Shown here piece after piece: positions 24,092 through 32,808 of a stretch of DNA of 34,624 nucleotides (the stretch's first letter is position 1; each line of letters begins with the position of its first letter). Below the pieces are notes generated by a model. That model worked only from the letters and a program-made list of their open reading frames with translations, did no database searches and was not told the DNA's origin. Location of the stretch: positions 1 through 34,624 of the forward strand of contig CAJKQE010000019.1 in the NCBI GenBank assembly GCA_905201915.1. The letters run 5' to 3'. The position numbers were made by a program, and so were the translations under genes. Origin of the DNA: an uncultured Lachnospiraceae bacterium. Its GTDB lineage: Bacteria > Bacillota > Clostridia > Lachnospirales > Lachnospiraceae.

Positions 24092-26401
24092 TTAACCGGC
24101 AGTACGTTCAATATCTTTCACACTTTCAATCTGCCTGATTTTCTCAATCAAACTGTTTAATTCTTCTTTACTTCTAACCTCAAAACTGATATTAATCGTT
24201 GCCATTCCCTGCTTGCTCGTTCTTGTATTTAAAGCTAAAATATCTATTTTTCTCTCTGTAAAAATCTTAGAAATATCCACAATCAAACCAGTACGATTAT
24301 AGGCAAAGACATTGATATCTGCCATATAACGTTCACTGCTTTCATGAGCAGGTACCTGCCACTCCGCATCAATGAGACGATTTCTATCTTCTGCAGACAT
24401 ATTCATCACATTAATACAATCTGTACGATGAATAGTAACACCTCTTCCTCGTGTTACGTATCCTACAATTTCGTCACCGGGAATTGGACTGCAGCATTTA
24501 GAGAAGCGCACTGCCACATCATGAATTCCTTTAACTACAATACCGCCTTTGGATTTGCCGATATGCAGCTTCTCCTTATGGTCTGCTGTTGCTTCTAATA
24601 CCTTCTCGTCTGTCAGCTCTGCCTTATGGTCTTTATTATAACCTTCCAGAAGCTTATTGATGATCTGCCCCTCTTTTAAGCCTCCGTGTCCCAAAGCAGC
24701 CAAAACAGAATCCCAGTCTCGGAAACCATATTTTTTCATAACTGCTTCCTGATATTTGGGCTTCTGAATTTCTCCCAAAGAGATTGCCTTTACTTTGGCA
24801 TATTGGATAAGCATCTCCTTACCCTTTAAAATATTATCCTCTTTCAGCTCCTGCTTAAACCATTGATTAATCTTATTTTTCGCCTGTGTACTCTTTACCA
24901 CTTTTAACCAGTCACGACTGGGGCCTTTAGAGTTTTGAGAAGTAATAATTTCTACACGGTCTCCGTTTTTAATCACATATTCAATAGGAACCAGTTTTCC
25001 GTTTACTCTGGCACCTACCATTTTATTTCCTACTGCACTGTGAACATTATAGGCAAAATCAATAGGAGTAGAGCCATTTGGCAAAGTCTTGACATCTCCT
25101 GCAGGGGTAAAACAATACACGCTTTCAGAAAATAAATCTAAATCACTTTTTAAGAGACTTAAAAACTCCTTATTGTCAGACATATCTCGCTGCCATTCCA
25201 AAATCTGACGCAGCCAACTCATTTTTTCTTCTTCTGATTGTGTTACATTGACTTTTCCATTATTGGAAACCTCTTTATATTTCCAATGAGCAGCAATACC
25301 ATATTCTGCAGTTCTGTGCATTTCAAAAGTTCTAATCTGAATTTCAAAAGGCTGCCCGTTTGGGCCAATAAGAGTGGTATGCAGAGACTGATACATATTG
25401 GGCTTTGGCATAGCAATATAGTCCTTAAACCGTCCCGGAATTGGTTTATACATTTCATGGATAATACCAAGGGCTGCATAACAGTCACGTACTGTGTCTA
25501 CAATAATTCGTACAGCAAATAAATCATAAATCTGGTCAATGGTTTTATCCTGATTTACCATCTTCTTATAAATACTGAAGAAATGTTTAATTCTTCCGTC
25601 TATCTGAGCGTTGATGGATGCCTTGTCAATATGAGCTCGCACATCCCCTACAATCTGATCAATAAATGCCTGACGCTCACTCTTTTTCAAATTTATTTTC
25701 TCTACTAAATCATAGTAAACTTCCGGCTTCAAATATTTAAGAGATAAATCATCTAATTCTATTTTTACTTTGGAAATACCAAGGCGCTGAGCAATAGGTG
25801 CATAAATATCCATGGTTTCTCTGGCTTTTTCCTTCTGTTTATGAGGAGGCATATATTTTAAAGTTCGCATATTATGCAAACGGTCTGCCAGCTTAATTAA
25901 AATAACGCGGATATCCTTTGCCATTGCCAGAAACATTTTTCTTAAATTCTCTGCCTGTACTTCCACTTTATCTGCAGAATAATTCAACTGTCCCAGCTTT
26001 GTTACACCATCTACTAAAAGCTCTACTTCTCCGTTAAATTCTTCTCGAATTTCTTCAGAAGTCATAACCGTATCTTCTACCACATCATGAAGCAATCCAG
26101 CCACAATCGTTTCCTTATCGAGCTCTAAATCTGCCAGAATAATTGCCACACACAGCGGATGAATAATATAAGGCTCACCGGATTTTCTCACCTGTCCTTT
26201 ATGGGCATTATTGGCAATTTGAAATGCCTTATCAATCATGGAGATATCAGTAGATGGATGGTATTTCCGAACACTGCTTATAAGCTCTTTATAGAGCACT
26301 TCCGGACTGGTGAAATCCTCCATGGTTTTCACATTGGCATCTGCCTTTTTAATTTTTTCAATTTCTTCTGCTTTTAAGGTAGCTTCTTTTTTTTCTTCCA
26401 T
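24092..26401 (-). CDS. rel: Bifunctional (p)ppGpp synthetase/hydrolase Rel
   Basis: A 769-aa long RelA/SpoT homologue that makes and degrades the alarmone (p)ppGpp in response to amino-acid starvation. An intact HD hydrolase domain is seen (HDVVED; RLHNMRTLKYM), followed by the synthetase domain (DLFAVRIIVDTVRDCY; GRFKDYIAMPKPNMYQSLHT). The RFKD motif is of the RxKD type associated with bifunctional enzymes. TGS (VKTLPNGSTPIDFAYNVHSA), a zinc-finger-like CCSPIPGDEIVGY segment and a C-terminal ACT domain follow. I use the ATG at 26401 rather than the in-frame GTG at 26413, because that GTG is part of the ribosome site AGAGGTG itself. It lies 32 nt after apt, the common neighbour of rel. Confidence 0.97.
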   Translation of the reverse strand: MEEKKEATLKAEEIEKIKKADANVKTMEDFTSPEVLYKELISSVRKYHPSTDISMIDKAFQIANNAHKGQVRKSGEPYIIHPLCVAIILADLELDKETIVAGLLHDVVEDTVMTSEEIREEFNGEVELLVDGVTKLGQLNYSADKVEVQAENLRKMFLAMAKDIRVILIKLADRLHNMRTLKYMPPHKQKEKARETMDIYAPIAQRLGISKVKIELDDLSLKYLKPEVYYDLVEKINLKKSERQAFIDQIVGDVRAHIDKASINAQIDGRIKHFFSIYKKMVNQDKTIDQIYDLFAVRIIVDTVRDCYAALGIIHEMYKPIPGRFKDYIAMPKPNMYQSLHTTLIGPNGQPFEIQIRTFEMHRTAEYGIAAHWKYKEVSNNGKVNVTQSEEEKMSWLRQILEWQRDMSDNKEFLSLLKSDLDLFSESVYCFTPAGDVKTLPNGSTPIDFAYNVHSAVGNKMVGARVNGKLVPIEYVIKNGDRVEIITSQNSKGPSRDWLKVVKSTQAKNKINQWFKQELKEDNILKGKEMLIQYAKVKAISLGEIQKPKYQEAVMKKYGFRDWDSVLAALGHGGLKEGQIINKLLEGYNKDHKAELTDEKVLEATADHKEKLHIGKSKGGIVVKGIHDVAVRFSKCCSPIPGDEIVGYVTRGRGVTIHRTDCINVMNMSAEDRNRLIDAEWQVPAHESSERYMADINVFAYNRTGLIVDISKIFTERKIDILALNTRTSKQGMATINISFEVRSKEELNSLIEKIRQIESVKDIERTAG

Positions 26402-26433
26402 AAAAAACGTCACCTCTTATCCATCATCTGATT

Positions 26434-26973
26434 CTATTTTCCTTCATAACAAATTACAGATTGAACATCATATTTCTTTAATCTTTCTCTGCCTTTTAAA
26501 CCAGCAAGTTCCATGAGAAACACCATCTTTACAACTTCTCCGCCAAGACTTTCAATGAGCTTGGCTGCTGCCTCTACTGTTCCACCTGTAGCAATTAAAT
26601 CGTCAATAATCACTACCTTTTGTCCCGGTTTAATAGAGTCCTTGTGCATTTCAATCACAGCACTTCCGTATTCTAAATCATAACTCTGTTCTACTGTCTC
26701 ACATGGTAGTTTTCCTTTTTTTCGTACCAGTACAAGAGGTTTATGTAAATTATACGCAATCGGCGCTCCGAAAATAAACCCTCTGGACTCTGCTCCTACA
26801 ATCACATCAATGTCCATACCTTCTAAAAGCTTCTGCATAGAGTCAATTGCCAGTTCAAATCCGTCTGCATCCTCTAAAATACTGGTGACATCTCGAAAAA
26901 TAATTCCCTCCTGTGGAAAATCAGGAATACTTCTGATATAGTCTTCAATTTTCTTCTTTTTACAATCTTCCAT
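26434..26973 (-). CDS. apt: Adenine phosphoribosyltransferase
   Basis: A 179-aa purine-salvage enzyme converting adenine plus PRPP to AMP. The PRPP-binding motif VVIIDDLIATGGT (120-132) is canonical, and the N-terminal IPDFPQEGIIFRDVT (16-30) and GAESRGFIFGAPIA (60-73) segments are diagnostic of Apt. It is the first gene after the promoter at 27031-27059 and heads an operon with rel, so purine salvage and alarmone metabolism are co-expressed; Apt family members are sensitive to nucleotide pools. The ribosome site (GGGAAGGGC) is weak compared with neighbours. Confidence 0.97.
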   Translation of the reverse strand: MEDCKKKKIEDYIRSIPDFPQEGIIFRDVTSILEDADGFELAIDSMQKLLEGMDIDVIVGAESRGFIFGAPIAYNLHKPLVLVRKKGKLPCETVEQSYDLEYGSAVIEMHKDSIKPGQKVVIIDDLIATGGTVEAAAKLIESLGGEVVKMVFLMELAGLKGRERLKKYDVQSVICYEGK

Positions 26974-27004
26974 TGCCCTTCCCTGCCCTTTATATCAAAT
27001 TATG

Positions 27005-27016
27005 TCACTTTTGTGA
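27005..27016. promoter_or_regulatory. Small dyad in the apt-rel leader
   Basis: TCAC-TTTT-GTGA lies about 8-20 nt downstream of the predicted start point of the apt operon. It could be an operator or a small hairpin; at 4-bp arms it is weak evidence. Confidence 0.25.
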
Positions 27017-27030
27017 TTTTTATGTGGTTT

Positions 27031-27059
27031 AGTATATCATCTTTTCTTTACGGACGCAA
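27031..27059 (-). promoter_or_regulatory. Promoter of the apt-rel-MBL-hemZ-hisS-aspS operon
   Basis: Minus strand: -35 TTGCGT (27054-27059), 17-bp spacer, -10 TATACT (27031-27036). The predicted start near 27024 leaves a leader of about 50 nt. There is no clear terminator between recJ and this promoter, so readthrough from recJ is also possible. Confidence 0.65.
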
Positions 27060-27072
27060 ATTTTATTTTTTC

Positions 27073-28788
27073 TTATCGAATATTTTGAATAATCATTTCA
27101 ATACTTTCTCTACCCTGAAAAGAATTAATGGATGGATAGTAAATTACATCCCACAATTCCTTCTCTTTTAGACGTTCTAATATCTCTTCTCCGTCTCCAA
27201 ACCAGACACATTCAGCTGCAAATCCAAAGCCATCCTGCGCTTTCATTTTCACTACATTTCTGTTTTTCCCAAAAACTTTACAATTTGAAAATCGAATATC
27301 CTTTTGTGCAAAAATCGGCTTTGTATTCCCTTTTCCAAAAGGTTCTAACTGCCCCAGCTGACGAATAAGAGGAATTGTGACATAAGACATTGGCATTGGA
27401 ACATCAATCACCACTTTTTCCACCATGTCTTCTGCAGTTAGTGTGCAGTTTTCGTTTAAGCTTTTTCTGAATTTCTCAATGTTTTCTTCTTCCATAGAAA
27501 GCCCTGCTGCCATAGGATGTCCACCAAATTTTGTAAGAAGGTCTTTGCATTTTACCATCTCCTGAAACATGTGGTATGCCTCAATGGAACGCCCTGAGCC
27601 TTTTACACCTTCTTCTCCTTTTGTAAGTACAAATACTGGTTTTATATATTTTTCCCGAATTCGCCCGGCAATAATTCCCGCCAGACTTTCATGACAATCC
27701 GGAAGATACACCACCAGCACTCTATCATCCTTAAGCTCCGTATTTTCAATAATTTCAACTGCCTGTTCCACACCTTTTACTGTCATATCCTTGCGGCTGT
27801 CATTTAAGTCTTTTAAATCATCTGCTAAAACAGAGGCTTCTTTTGTGTCTTTTGAAAGTAACAGTTCCAAAGCCCTTTTAGCTGTACTTAATCTTCCACT
27901 GGCATTAATACATGGTCCCAGCACAAATCCAATATGATATGCTGTAATCTCCCTGTTCTCCAGATTATTGACACGAATAAGAGCTTTTAAACCTTCATTA
28001 TTCGTATTCTGAATACGTCTTAACCCTTCCTTTACTAAAATCCTGTTTTCATCTACTAAATCCATTACATCACCAACTGTAGCAATGGCGGCAAAAGGAA
28101 TAAGCTCCTCAATTTCGGAAAAAGGAATACAAAGCTTTTCAAACAGTCCCCATACTACCTTAAATGCAACCATTGCTCCACAAATCTCTTTAAAAGGATA
28201 CAAACACCCTTCCTGTTTCGGGTTTACAATCGCATCTGCATCTGGAAGAAACCTTTTAATACTTCCGTCTTCCTGCTCCTCATAAGGAATTTCATGATGA
28301 TCTGTCACTAAAACGGTCATATTTTTTTCTTTTGCAAAGGCAATCTGCTCTATGGCACTGATACCATTATCACAGGTAATAATCGTATCAATTTCTTTTT
28401 CATAAGCTCGTTCAATCAGTTCCTTGCTAATCCCATACCCATCTTTCATTCTATCCGGTATATCTACATCCACCAGAGCATTGGCTTTTTTCAAACCTTG
28501 AAGAAGAATGTAAGTTGAGCATACACCGTCAATGTCGTAATCCCCAATAATTCTGATTTTTTTCTTCTGCTGTATTTTTTGAATTAAAATAGTTAATAAT
28601 TCTTCAATACCTTTTAATGTTTTCCATGAATGTAAATTTCTGATTTTTCCATGAAGATATGTGTCAATTTCTTCATCTGTAATATGTTCTCGATTTCGAA
28701 TCAATCTGGCAATCACAGGGTCTACTCCAAAACGATTACTGATTTCCTGAAAATCTGCCTTCTTGGCAGCAACTACCCATTTTTCCAT
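27073..28788 (-). CDS. recJ: Single-stranded-DNA-specific exonuclease RecJ
   Basis: A 571-aa DHH/DHHA1 phosphoesterase acting 5'-3' on single-stranded DNA in recombination and repair. Motifs: GDYDIDG (82-88; the metal-binding DxD), CDNGIS (139-144), TDHHE (162-166, the DHH signature), GPCINASGRL and the C-terminal DHHA1 segment KGSGRS...FGGHPMAAG. The length is that of the short clostridial form; it lacks the C-terminal extension of B. subtilis RecJ. Its ribosome site AAGGAGAGG is strong. It begins 62 nt after secDF with the terminator hairpin between, so its promoter is unclear and partial readthrough from secDF is likely. Confidence 0.95.
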   Translation of the reverse strand: MEKWVVAAKKADFQEISNRFGVDPVIARLIRNREHITDEEIDTYLHGKIRNLHSWKTLKGIEELLTILIQKIQQKKKIRIIGDYDIDGVCSTYILLQGLKKANALVDVDIPDRMKDGYGISKELIERAYEKEIDTIITCDNGISAIEQIAFAKEKNMTVLVTDHHEIPYEEQEDGSIKRFLPDADAIVNPKQEGCLYPFKEICGAMVAFKVVWGLFEKLCIPFSEIEELIPFAAIATVGDVMDLVDENRILVKEGLRRIQNTNNEGLKALIRVNNLENREITAYHIGFVLGPCINASGRLSTAKRALELLLSKDTKEASVLADDLKDLNDSRKDMTVKGVEQAVEIIENTELKDDRVLVVYLPDCHESLAGIIAGRIREKYIKPVFVLTKGEEGVKGSGRSIEAYHMFQEMVKCKDLLTKFGGHPMAAGLSMEEENIEKFRKSLNENCTLTAEDMVEKVVIDVPMPMSYVTIPLIRQLGQLEPFGKGNTKPIFAQKDIRFSNCKVFGKNRNVVKMKAQDGFGFAAECVWFGDGEEILERLKEKELWDVIYYPSINSFQGRESIEMIIQNIR

Positions 28789-28808
28789 CTTCCTCTCCTT
28801 ATAATCCC

Positions 28809-28843
28809 AAAAGAGGCTGTCGCATCAAGCAACAACCTCTTTT
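28809..28843 (-). terminator. Terminator (probably partial) between secDF and recJ
   Basis: Minus-strand RNA AAAAGAGGTTGTTGC, loop TTGAT, GCGACAGCCTCTTTT. Two positions are G-U on the minus transcript but C-A mismatches on the plus transcript, which supports minus-strand function. The T tract is T4 followed by GGG, so termination may be incomplete and let recJ be transcribed. Confidence 0.75.
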
Positions 28844-28850
28844 TTATTTC

Positions 28851-31088
28851 TTACTGCTGTTTTTTTAATTTTTTCTTCATGACATACCAAAGAGCGCCTG
28901 TAATACATACAGAAGAATATCCACCGCATATAATACCTACCATAAGAGGTAATGCAAATTCACGGATAGAAGAAACTCCCATGATGAATAACAAGAATAC
29001 CATGACAAAGGTTGTCAAAGAAGTGTAAATACTTCTTGTAAGTGTCTGTGTAATGCTGACATTTACCAATGTTTCCAAATCAAACTTCTTACCTGCATCA
29101 GCCAGATTTTCTCTGATACGGTCAAAAATAACAATGGTAGCATTGATAGAGTAACCTACAATTGTCAGCATACATGCAATAAAGGTATTTCCAACAGAAA
29201 CTCTTGCAACTGCATAGAATGCCAAAACAACCAATACGTCATGCAGAAGTGCAATAACCGCACTGCTTGCAAAACGAATATCCTTAAATCTGAACCAGAT
29301 GTATAAAAGCATCAGCACAGTAGCCACAATAACAGCTTTTACTGCATCGGCACGCATTTCACTGCTGACAGTGGAAGAAATACTTTCTGATGTAATATCT
29401 TCCTGTTCCACACCAAAGTTATCAATTAAAGCAGTCTCTAATTTTTCTCTCTGTTCTACATTTAAAGTTCTTGTTTTAATAATAACCTGATTATTTCCTA
29501 CTACTTTTGTTGCCTGAGCATTCTTATCACCTGTAACTTCTTCTACTAAAGGTGTAAGCTTTTCGTCAATTTCTGCAATGCTCATATTTTCATCAAATTC
29601 TACATTTGTAGAAGTACCGCCTTTAAATTCCAGACTGTATTTCAAAGACTCGCCTGTTGTTCCTTTGAAAATCAACATAGAAACAGGAGCACATAAAATC
29701 AGGATAAGAGATAAAGTAAAGAATACTTTTCTTTTCTGCAGGAAAGGAATTGGTTTTCTTTCTTTTCTCTTTCCGTAGAATTTTTCATCTCTTACACCTA
29801 CTGCATATACTGCATATATCAGATATTTAGATACTACTAATGCAGTGAACATGGACAGTACAATACCAAGCGCCAGAGTCTGTGCAAATCCTTTTACTGT
29901 TCCTGAACCCAGCCAGTTTAATACAAAGGCAGCAATTAAGGTTGTAATGTTGCCATCAAAAATTGCAGAAAATGCTTTCTTAAATCCATTCTGCAGAGCA
30001 GTTCTTACACTCTTTCCAGCAGCAATTTCTTCCTGAATACGAGCGTAAATAATAACGTTGGCGTCTACTGCCATACCGATTGACAAGATAATACCTGCAA
30101 TACCCTGTAATGTCAATGTTAAATCAAAAGCATTTAATGCAATCAAGTCAAGACATACATAAATAATCAAAGCAATACCGGATACCAGTCCAGGAATACG
30201 ATATACAAAAATCATAAATAAGATAATCAGAGCAAGTCCGATAGCCGCTGCTGTTAAACTGGTAGAAATTGCCTTCTCACCTAACTGTGCCGCAACTACG
30301 CTGGAACGAAGTTCACTTAATTCCAGCTTCAATCCACCGATACGGATGGTAGATGCCAGATTTTCTGCTTCTGCTGCATCTTTCATACCGTCAATCTGTG
30401 CCTGTCCGTCTTTGATTTCCTGTTTTACACTTGGAACACTTACAAAAGTTCCATCATAATAAATACCAATGGTATCATTTCCTGCCTCTACTGCTTCCTT
30501 TGTAGCAACAGCAAATTTATCTGTTCCTTCTTTTGTAAAGGACAAGCTTACTACATTTACATTATTTTTCAAATCATCCTGTGCTACCGCAGCTTTTGCG
30601 TCCTTGATGTCTGTTCCTGTCAGAACAATGCCGCCGTCTGCCTCAATTTCTTCAATGGTTTTTGTAAGCTCATACGCTTTTGCCTCTGCATTATATGTAT
30701 AATTTTCTTCTCCAGCAGAGTCTTTGTGTTTAATAAAATACAGAGAACCCGGTTTTCCCAGTTCTTCTAAAATTTTATTTGCATCTTTTGCTCCGGGAAT
30801 TTCTACAATAATACGATTTTCCCCTTCTTTATAAACCTGTGATTCTGAACTGTAATGTTCCACACGTTTTTGAAGCTTATAAATGGTATCTGCCATCTCA
30901 TCTTCTGTTGGTGACTCTTTTGATGCTTCATAAGTGATACTTACACCACCTGACAAGTCCAAACCTGTTTTAATATTCTTTGCCGCACCTGTACCGGTAG
31001 GACCAAACCCTACTGCTGAGGTAAAAACCAGAAATCCTGTAATAATCGCAGTTAAAACCAGTACAAGTATCCCTCTGTTTTTCTTCAT
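28851..31088 (-). CDS. secDF: Fused protein-export membrane protein SecD-SecF
   Basis: A 745-aa membrane protein combining SecD (about 1-435) and SecF (about 445-745). It uses the proton-motive force to pull preproteins through SecYEG on the outer face. The SecD half has TGLDLSGGVSITYEA near the first extracytoplasmic domain and GMAVDANVIIYARI in helix 4; the SecF half has LKYSLEFKGGTSTNVEF and the matching VGYSINATIVIFDRI. Each half shows six predicted helices. The fusion is normal in many Firmicutes. The gene starts 28 nt after scfB, so it shares the scfA promoter; this neighbourhood with SCIFF genes is common in Clostridia. Confidence 0.96.
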   Translation of the reverse strand: MKKNRGILVLVLTAIITGFLVFTSAVGFGPTGTGAAKNIKTGLDLSGGVSITYEASKESPTEDEMADTIYKLQKRVEHYSSESQVYKEGENRIIVEIPGAKDANKILEELGKPGSLYFIKHKDSAGEENYTYNAEAKAYELTKTIEEIEADGGIVLTGTDIKDAKAAVAQDDLKNNVNVVSLSFTKEGTDKFAVATKEAVEAGNDTIGIYYDGTFVSVPSVKQEIKDGQAQIDGMKDAAEAENLASTIRIGGLKLELSELRSSVVAAQLGEKAISTSLTAAAIGLALIILFMIFVYRIPGLVSGIALIIYVCLDLIALNAFDLTLTLQGIAGIILSIGMAVDANVIIYARIQEEIAAGKSVRTALQNGFKKAFSAIFDGNITTLIAAFVLNWLGSGTVKGFAQTLALGIVLSMFTALVVSKYLIYAVYAVGVRDEKFYGKRKERKPIPFLQKRKVFFTLSLILILCAPVSMLIFKGTTGESLKYSLEFKGGTSTNVEFDENMSIAEIDEKLTPLVEEVTGDKNAQATKVVGNNQVIIKTRTLNVEQREKLETALIDNFGVEQEDITSESISSTVSSEMRADAVKAVIVATVLMLLYIWFRFKDIRFASSAVIALLHDVLVVLAFYAVARVSVGNTFIACMLTIVGYSINATIVIFDRIRENLADAGKKFDLETLVNVSITQTLTRSIYTSLTTFVMVFLLFIMGVSSIREFALPLMVGIICGGYSSVCITGALWYVMKKKLKKQQ

Positions 31089-31116
31089 TTTCTTTCCCTT
31101 CTTTGCTTAAATTTTC

Positions 31117-32478
31117 TTATGCTTCTGCTGCCTCAGCTGCTTTTAACATAATAGCACACTCTACGCGTTTTCTCTGAAGCTCACATCCCAATTCATACAC
31201 ATCATTGATAGAGCCATGGAAATTATAAGAGTTTGCCGCACAACCACCGCTGCAGTAAAATTTTGCAAAGCAATTTTGACATTTTTCTTTTGCATATACA
31301 TTACAGTTTTTAAATTCTTCACATAAATCTGTACGTTTTACACCATCCCATACATTTCCCATGAGATATTTTTCCTCACCTACAAACTGATGGCACGGAT
31401 ATAAATCACCCCATGGAGTTACTGCCAGATACTCTGTGCCTGAGCCACAGCCAGATAAACGTTTGTATACACAAGGACCGCCTGTCAAATCAATCATAAA
31501 ATGGAAGAAATTAAATCCTTTTCCTTCTTTTTTACGGCGTATCATTTCCTTTGCAAGCTTGTCATATTCTTCACAGATTTTCGGAACATCTTCCCATTTC
31601 AGTGCATATTCCTCTTTTTCATCTGCCACTACAGGCTCTACAGAAATCTGGTCAAATCCCAGATCAGCCAGATGCAGTACATCTTCGGAAAAATCTAAAT
31701 TATGACGTGTAAAAGTACCTCTTGCATAGTAGCTCTTTTCCCCTCTGCTCTTTGCAAACTTCTGGAACTTCGGCACTACTAAATCATAACTTCCTGCTCC
31801 CTTTCTGAAAGGACGCATAAAGTCATGTACTTCTTTTCTACCATCAATACTCAATACTACATTTGCCATTTCTTTATTGGCAAATTCCATAATTTCATCA
31901 TCTAAAAGCACACCGTTTGTAGTTAAAGTAAAACGGAAGTTCTTATTGTGAATTTTTTCCTGCTCTCTACCGTAAGCAACTAAGTCTTTAATAACCTGCC
32001 AGTTCATCAAAGGTTCTCCACCGAAAAAATCCACTTCTAAGTTTTTTCTATTGCCGGAGTTTGCAATTAAAAAGTCCAGAGCCTGTTTTCCTACTTCATA
32101 GGACATCAAAGCTCGTCTTCCGTGATATTCTCCCTCTTCTGCAAAACAATATCTACATGCCAGATTACAATCATGAGCAATATGCAGACATAATGCCTTT
32201 ACTACTGTTTCTCTTTCTTTAAAATGCTCAATGGCATTTCGATAAATATCCTCAGTAAACAGCATTTCCGCATCTTTTAATTCCTGTATTTCCTTCAATG
32301 CTGTCTGGATATCGTCTTTTTTATATGTATCCTTTAACTTCTCATAAACAACAGCTTCTTCCTGCCCTTCATCCAGAAGTCCGATTACATCATAAACCAA
32401 TTCATCTACTACATGTACGGAACCACTGTTTACGTCCAGCACAATGTTATAGCCATTATTTTTATAACGATGTATCAC
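31117..32478 (-). CDS. scfB: SCIFF peptide-modifying radical SAM/SPASM maturase
   Basis: A 453-aa maturase of the SCIFF (six cysteines in forty-five) ranthipeptide family. The N-terminal 1-85 form a PqqD-like RiPP recognition element. The radical SAM cluster motif CNLACRYC (Cys104, Cys108, Cys111) follows, and the C-terminal SPASM region has many cysteines: C in GPCVY and SGCGSG, then YPCHQ, CNVYAKEKCQNCFAKFYCSGGC and a late YELGCEL, consistent with auxiliary [4Fe-4S] clusters. Characterised homologues (CteB) install a Cys-to-Thr thioether in the SCIFF peptide. The start codon has AGGAG nearby (AAGAAAGGAGAAATACGGTG). It follows scfA by 93 nt, including a hairpin, and is followed 28 nt later by secDF. 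Confidence 0.96.
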   Translation of the reverse strand: MIHRYKNNGYNIVLDVNSGSVHVVDELVYDVIGLLDEGQEEAVVYEKLKDTYKKDDIQTALKEIQELKDAEMLFTEDIYRNAIEHFKERETVVKALCLHIAHDCNLACRYCFAEEGEYHGRRALMSYEVGKQALDFLIANSGNRKNLEVDFFGGEPLMNWQVIKDLVAYGREQEKIHNKNFRFTLTTNGVLLDDEIMEFANKEMANVVLSIDGRKEVHDFMRPFRKGAGSYDLVVPKFQKFAKSRGEKSYYARGTFTRHNLDFSEDVLHLADLGFDQISVEPVVADEKEEYALKWEDVPKICEEYDKLAKEMIRRKKEGKGFNFFHFMIDLTGGPCVYKRLSGCGSGTEYLAVTPWGDLYPCHQFVGEEKYLMGNVWDGVKRTDLCEEFKNCNVYAKEKCQNCFAKFYCSGGCAANSYNFHGSINDVYELGCELQRKRVECAIMLKAAEAAEA

Positions 32479-32508
32479 CGTATTTCTCCTTTCTTAATGC
32501 AATAATTA

Positions 32509-32532
32509 AGCAGCGGCTTTTACACCGCTGCT
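32509..32532 (-). promoter_or_regulatory. Intercistronic hairpin between scfA and scfB
   Basis: AGCAGCGG (8 bp) - loop of eight bases - CCGCTGCT is a perfect GC-rich stem 39 nt after the scfA stop. The downstream TAATTATT is not a true U run, so it is better read as a 3'-end stabiliser or leaky terminator that makes scfA mRNA more abundant than scfB. Confidence 0.6.
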
Positions 32533-32571
32533 ATTCAGCCATGTGCCCAGAAAAAAACGCACTGTGTTATT

Positions 32572-32712
32572 TTATTTGTGTTCGCAGCTCTGGTTTCCTA
32601 CTGTGCAAGATGTCTTACATGCAGACTGGCAAGATGTCTGACATTCACCACATCCGCCTTTTTTTACTGTATTCTGTAAGCTTTTTGTATTTAATGTTTT
32701 GATATGTTCCAT
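32572..32712 (-). CDS. scfA: SCIFF ranthipeptide precursor (six cysteines in forty-five)
   Basis: A 46-aa peptide starting MEHIKTLNTKSLQNTVKKGG, a near-invariant SCIFF leader, then a Cys-rich core with Cys21, 24, 28, 32, 36 and 43 (CGEC, TSC, SAC, TSC, QSC) and the end EHK. Six cysteines and the length match the family exactly. Cys32 and Thr37 occupy the positions reported (from memory) to be thioether-linked by CteB in C. thermocellum. GGGAGG lies nine bases before the ATG, and a strong extended -10 promoter drives it. The mature function of SCIFF peptides is not settled; roles in quorum sensing have been proposed. The peptide has no export signal visible. Confidence 0.97.
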   Translation of the reverse strand: MEHIKTLNTKSLQNTVKKGGCGECQTSCQSACKTSCTVGNQSCEHK

Positions 32713-32760
32713 AACATAATCCTCCCATGTATGATAATTTAAGATATAACATCTAGCGGT

Positions 32761-32789
32761 ATTATAGCATAGCTACAACCGCCTAGCAA
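32761..32789 (-). promoter_or_regulatory. Promoter of scfA-scfB-secDF
   Basis: Minus strand: -35 TTGCTA (32784-32789), 17-bp spacer, -10 TATAAT (32761-32766) preceded by TG one base away (extended -10). One of the strongest promoters in the window. Predicted start near 32754, leader about 42 nt. Confidence 0.85.
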
Positions 32790-32808
32790 GTAGAAATTAT
32801 TCAGTGTA

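Noticed and set aside
26402..26413. GTG start four codons upstream for rel
   Set aside because: That GTG is part of the ribosome site AGAGGTG that serves the ATG at 26401.
28651..29028. A 125-codon plus-strand frame opposite the recJ start and secDF end
   Set aside because: It runs antisense through two well-supported genes and through the terminator hairpin, with no ribosome site.
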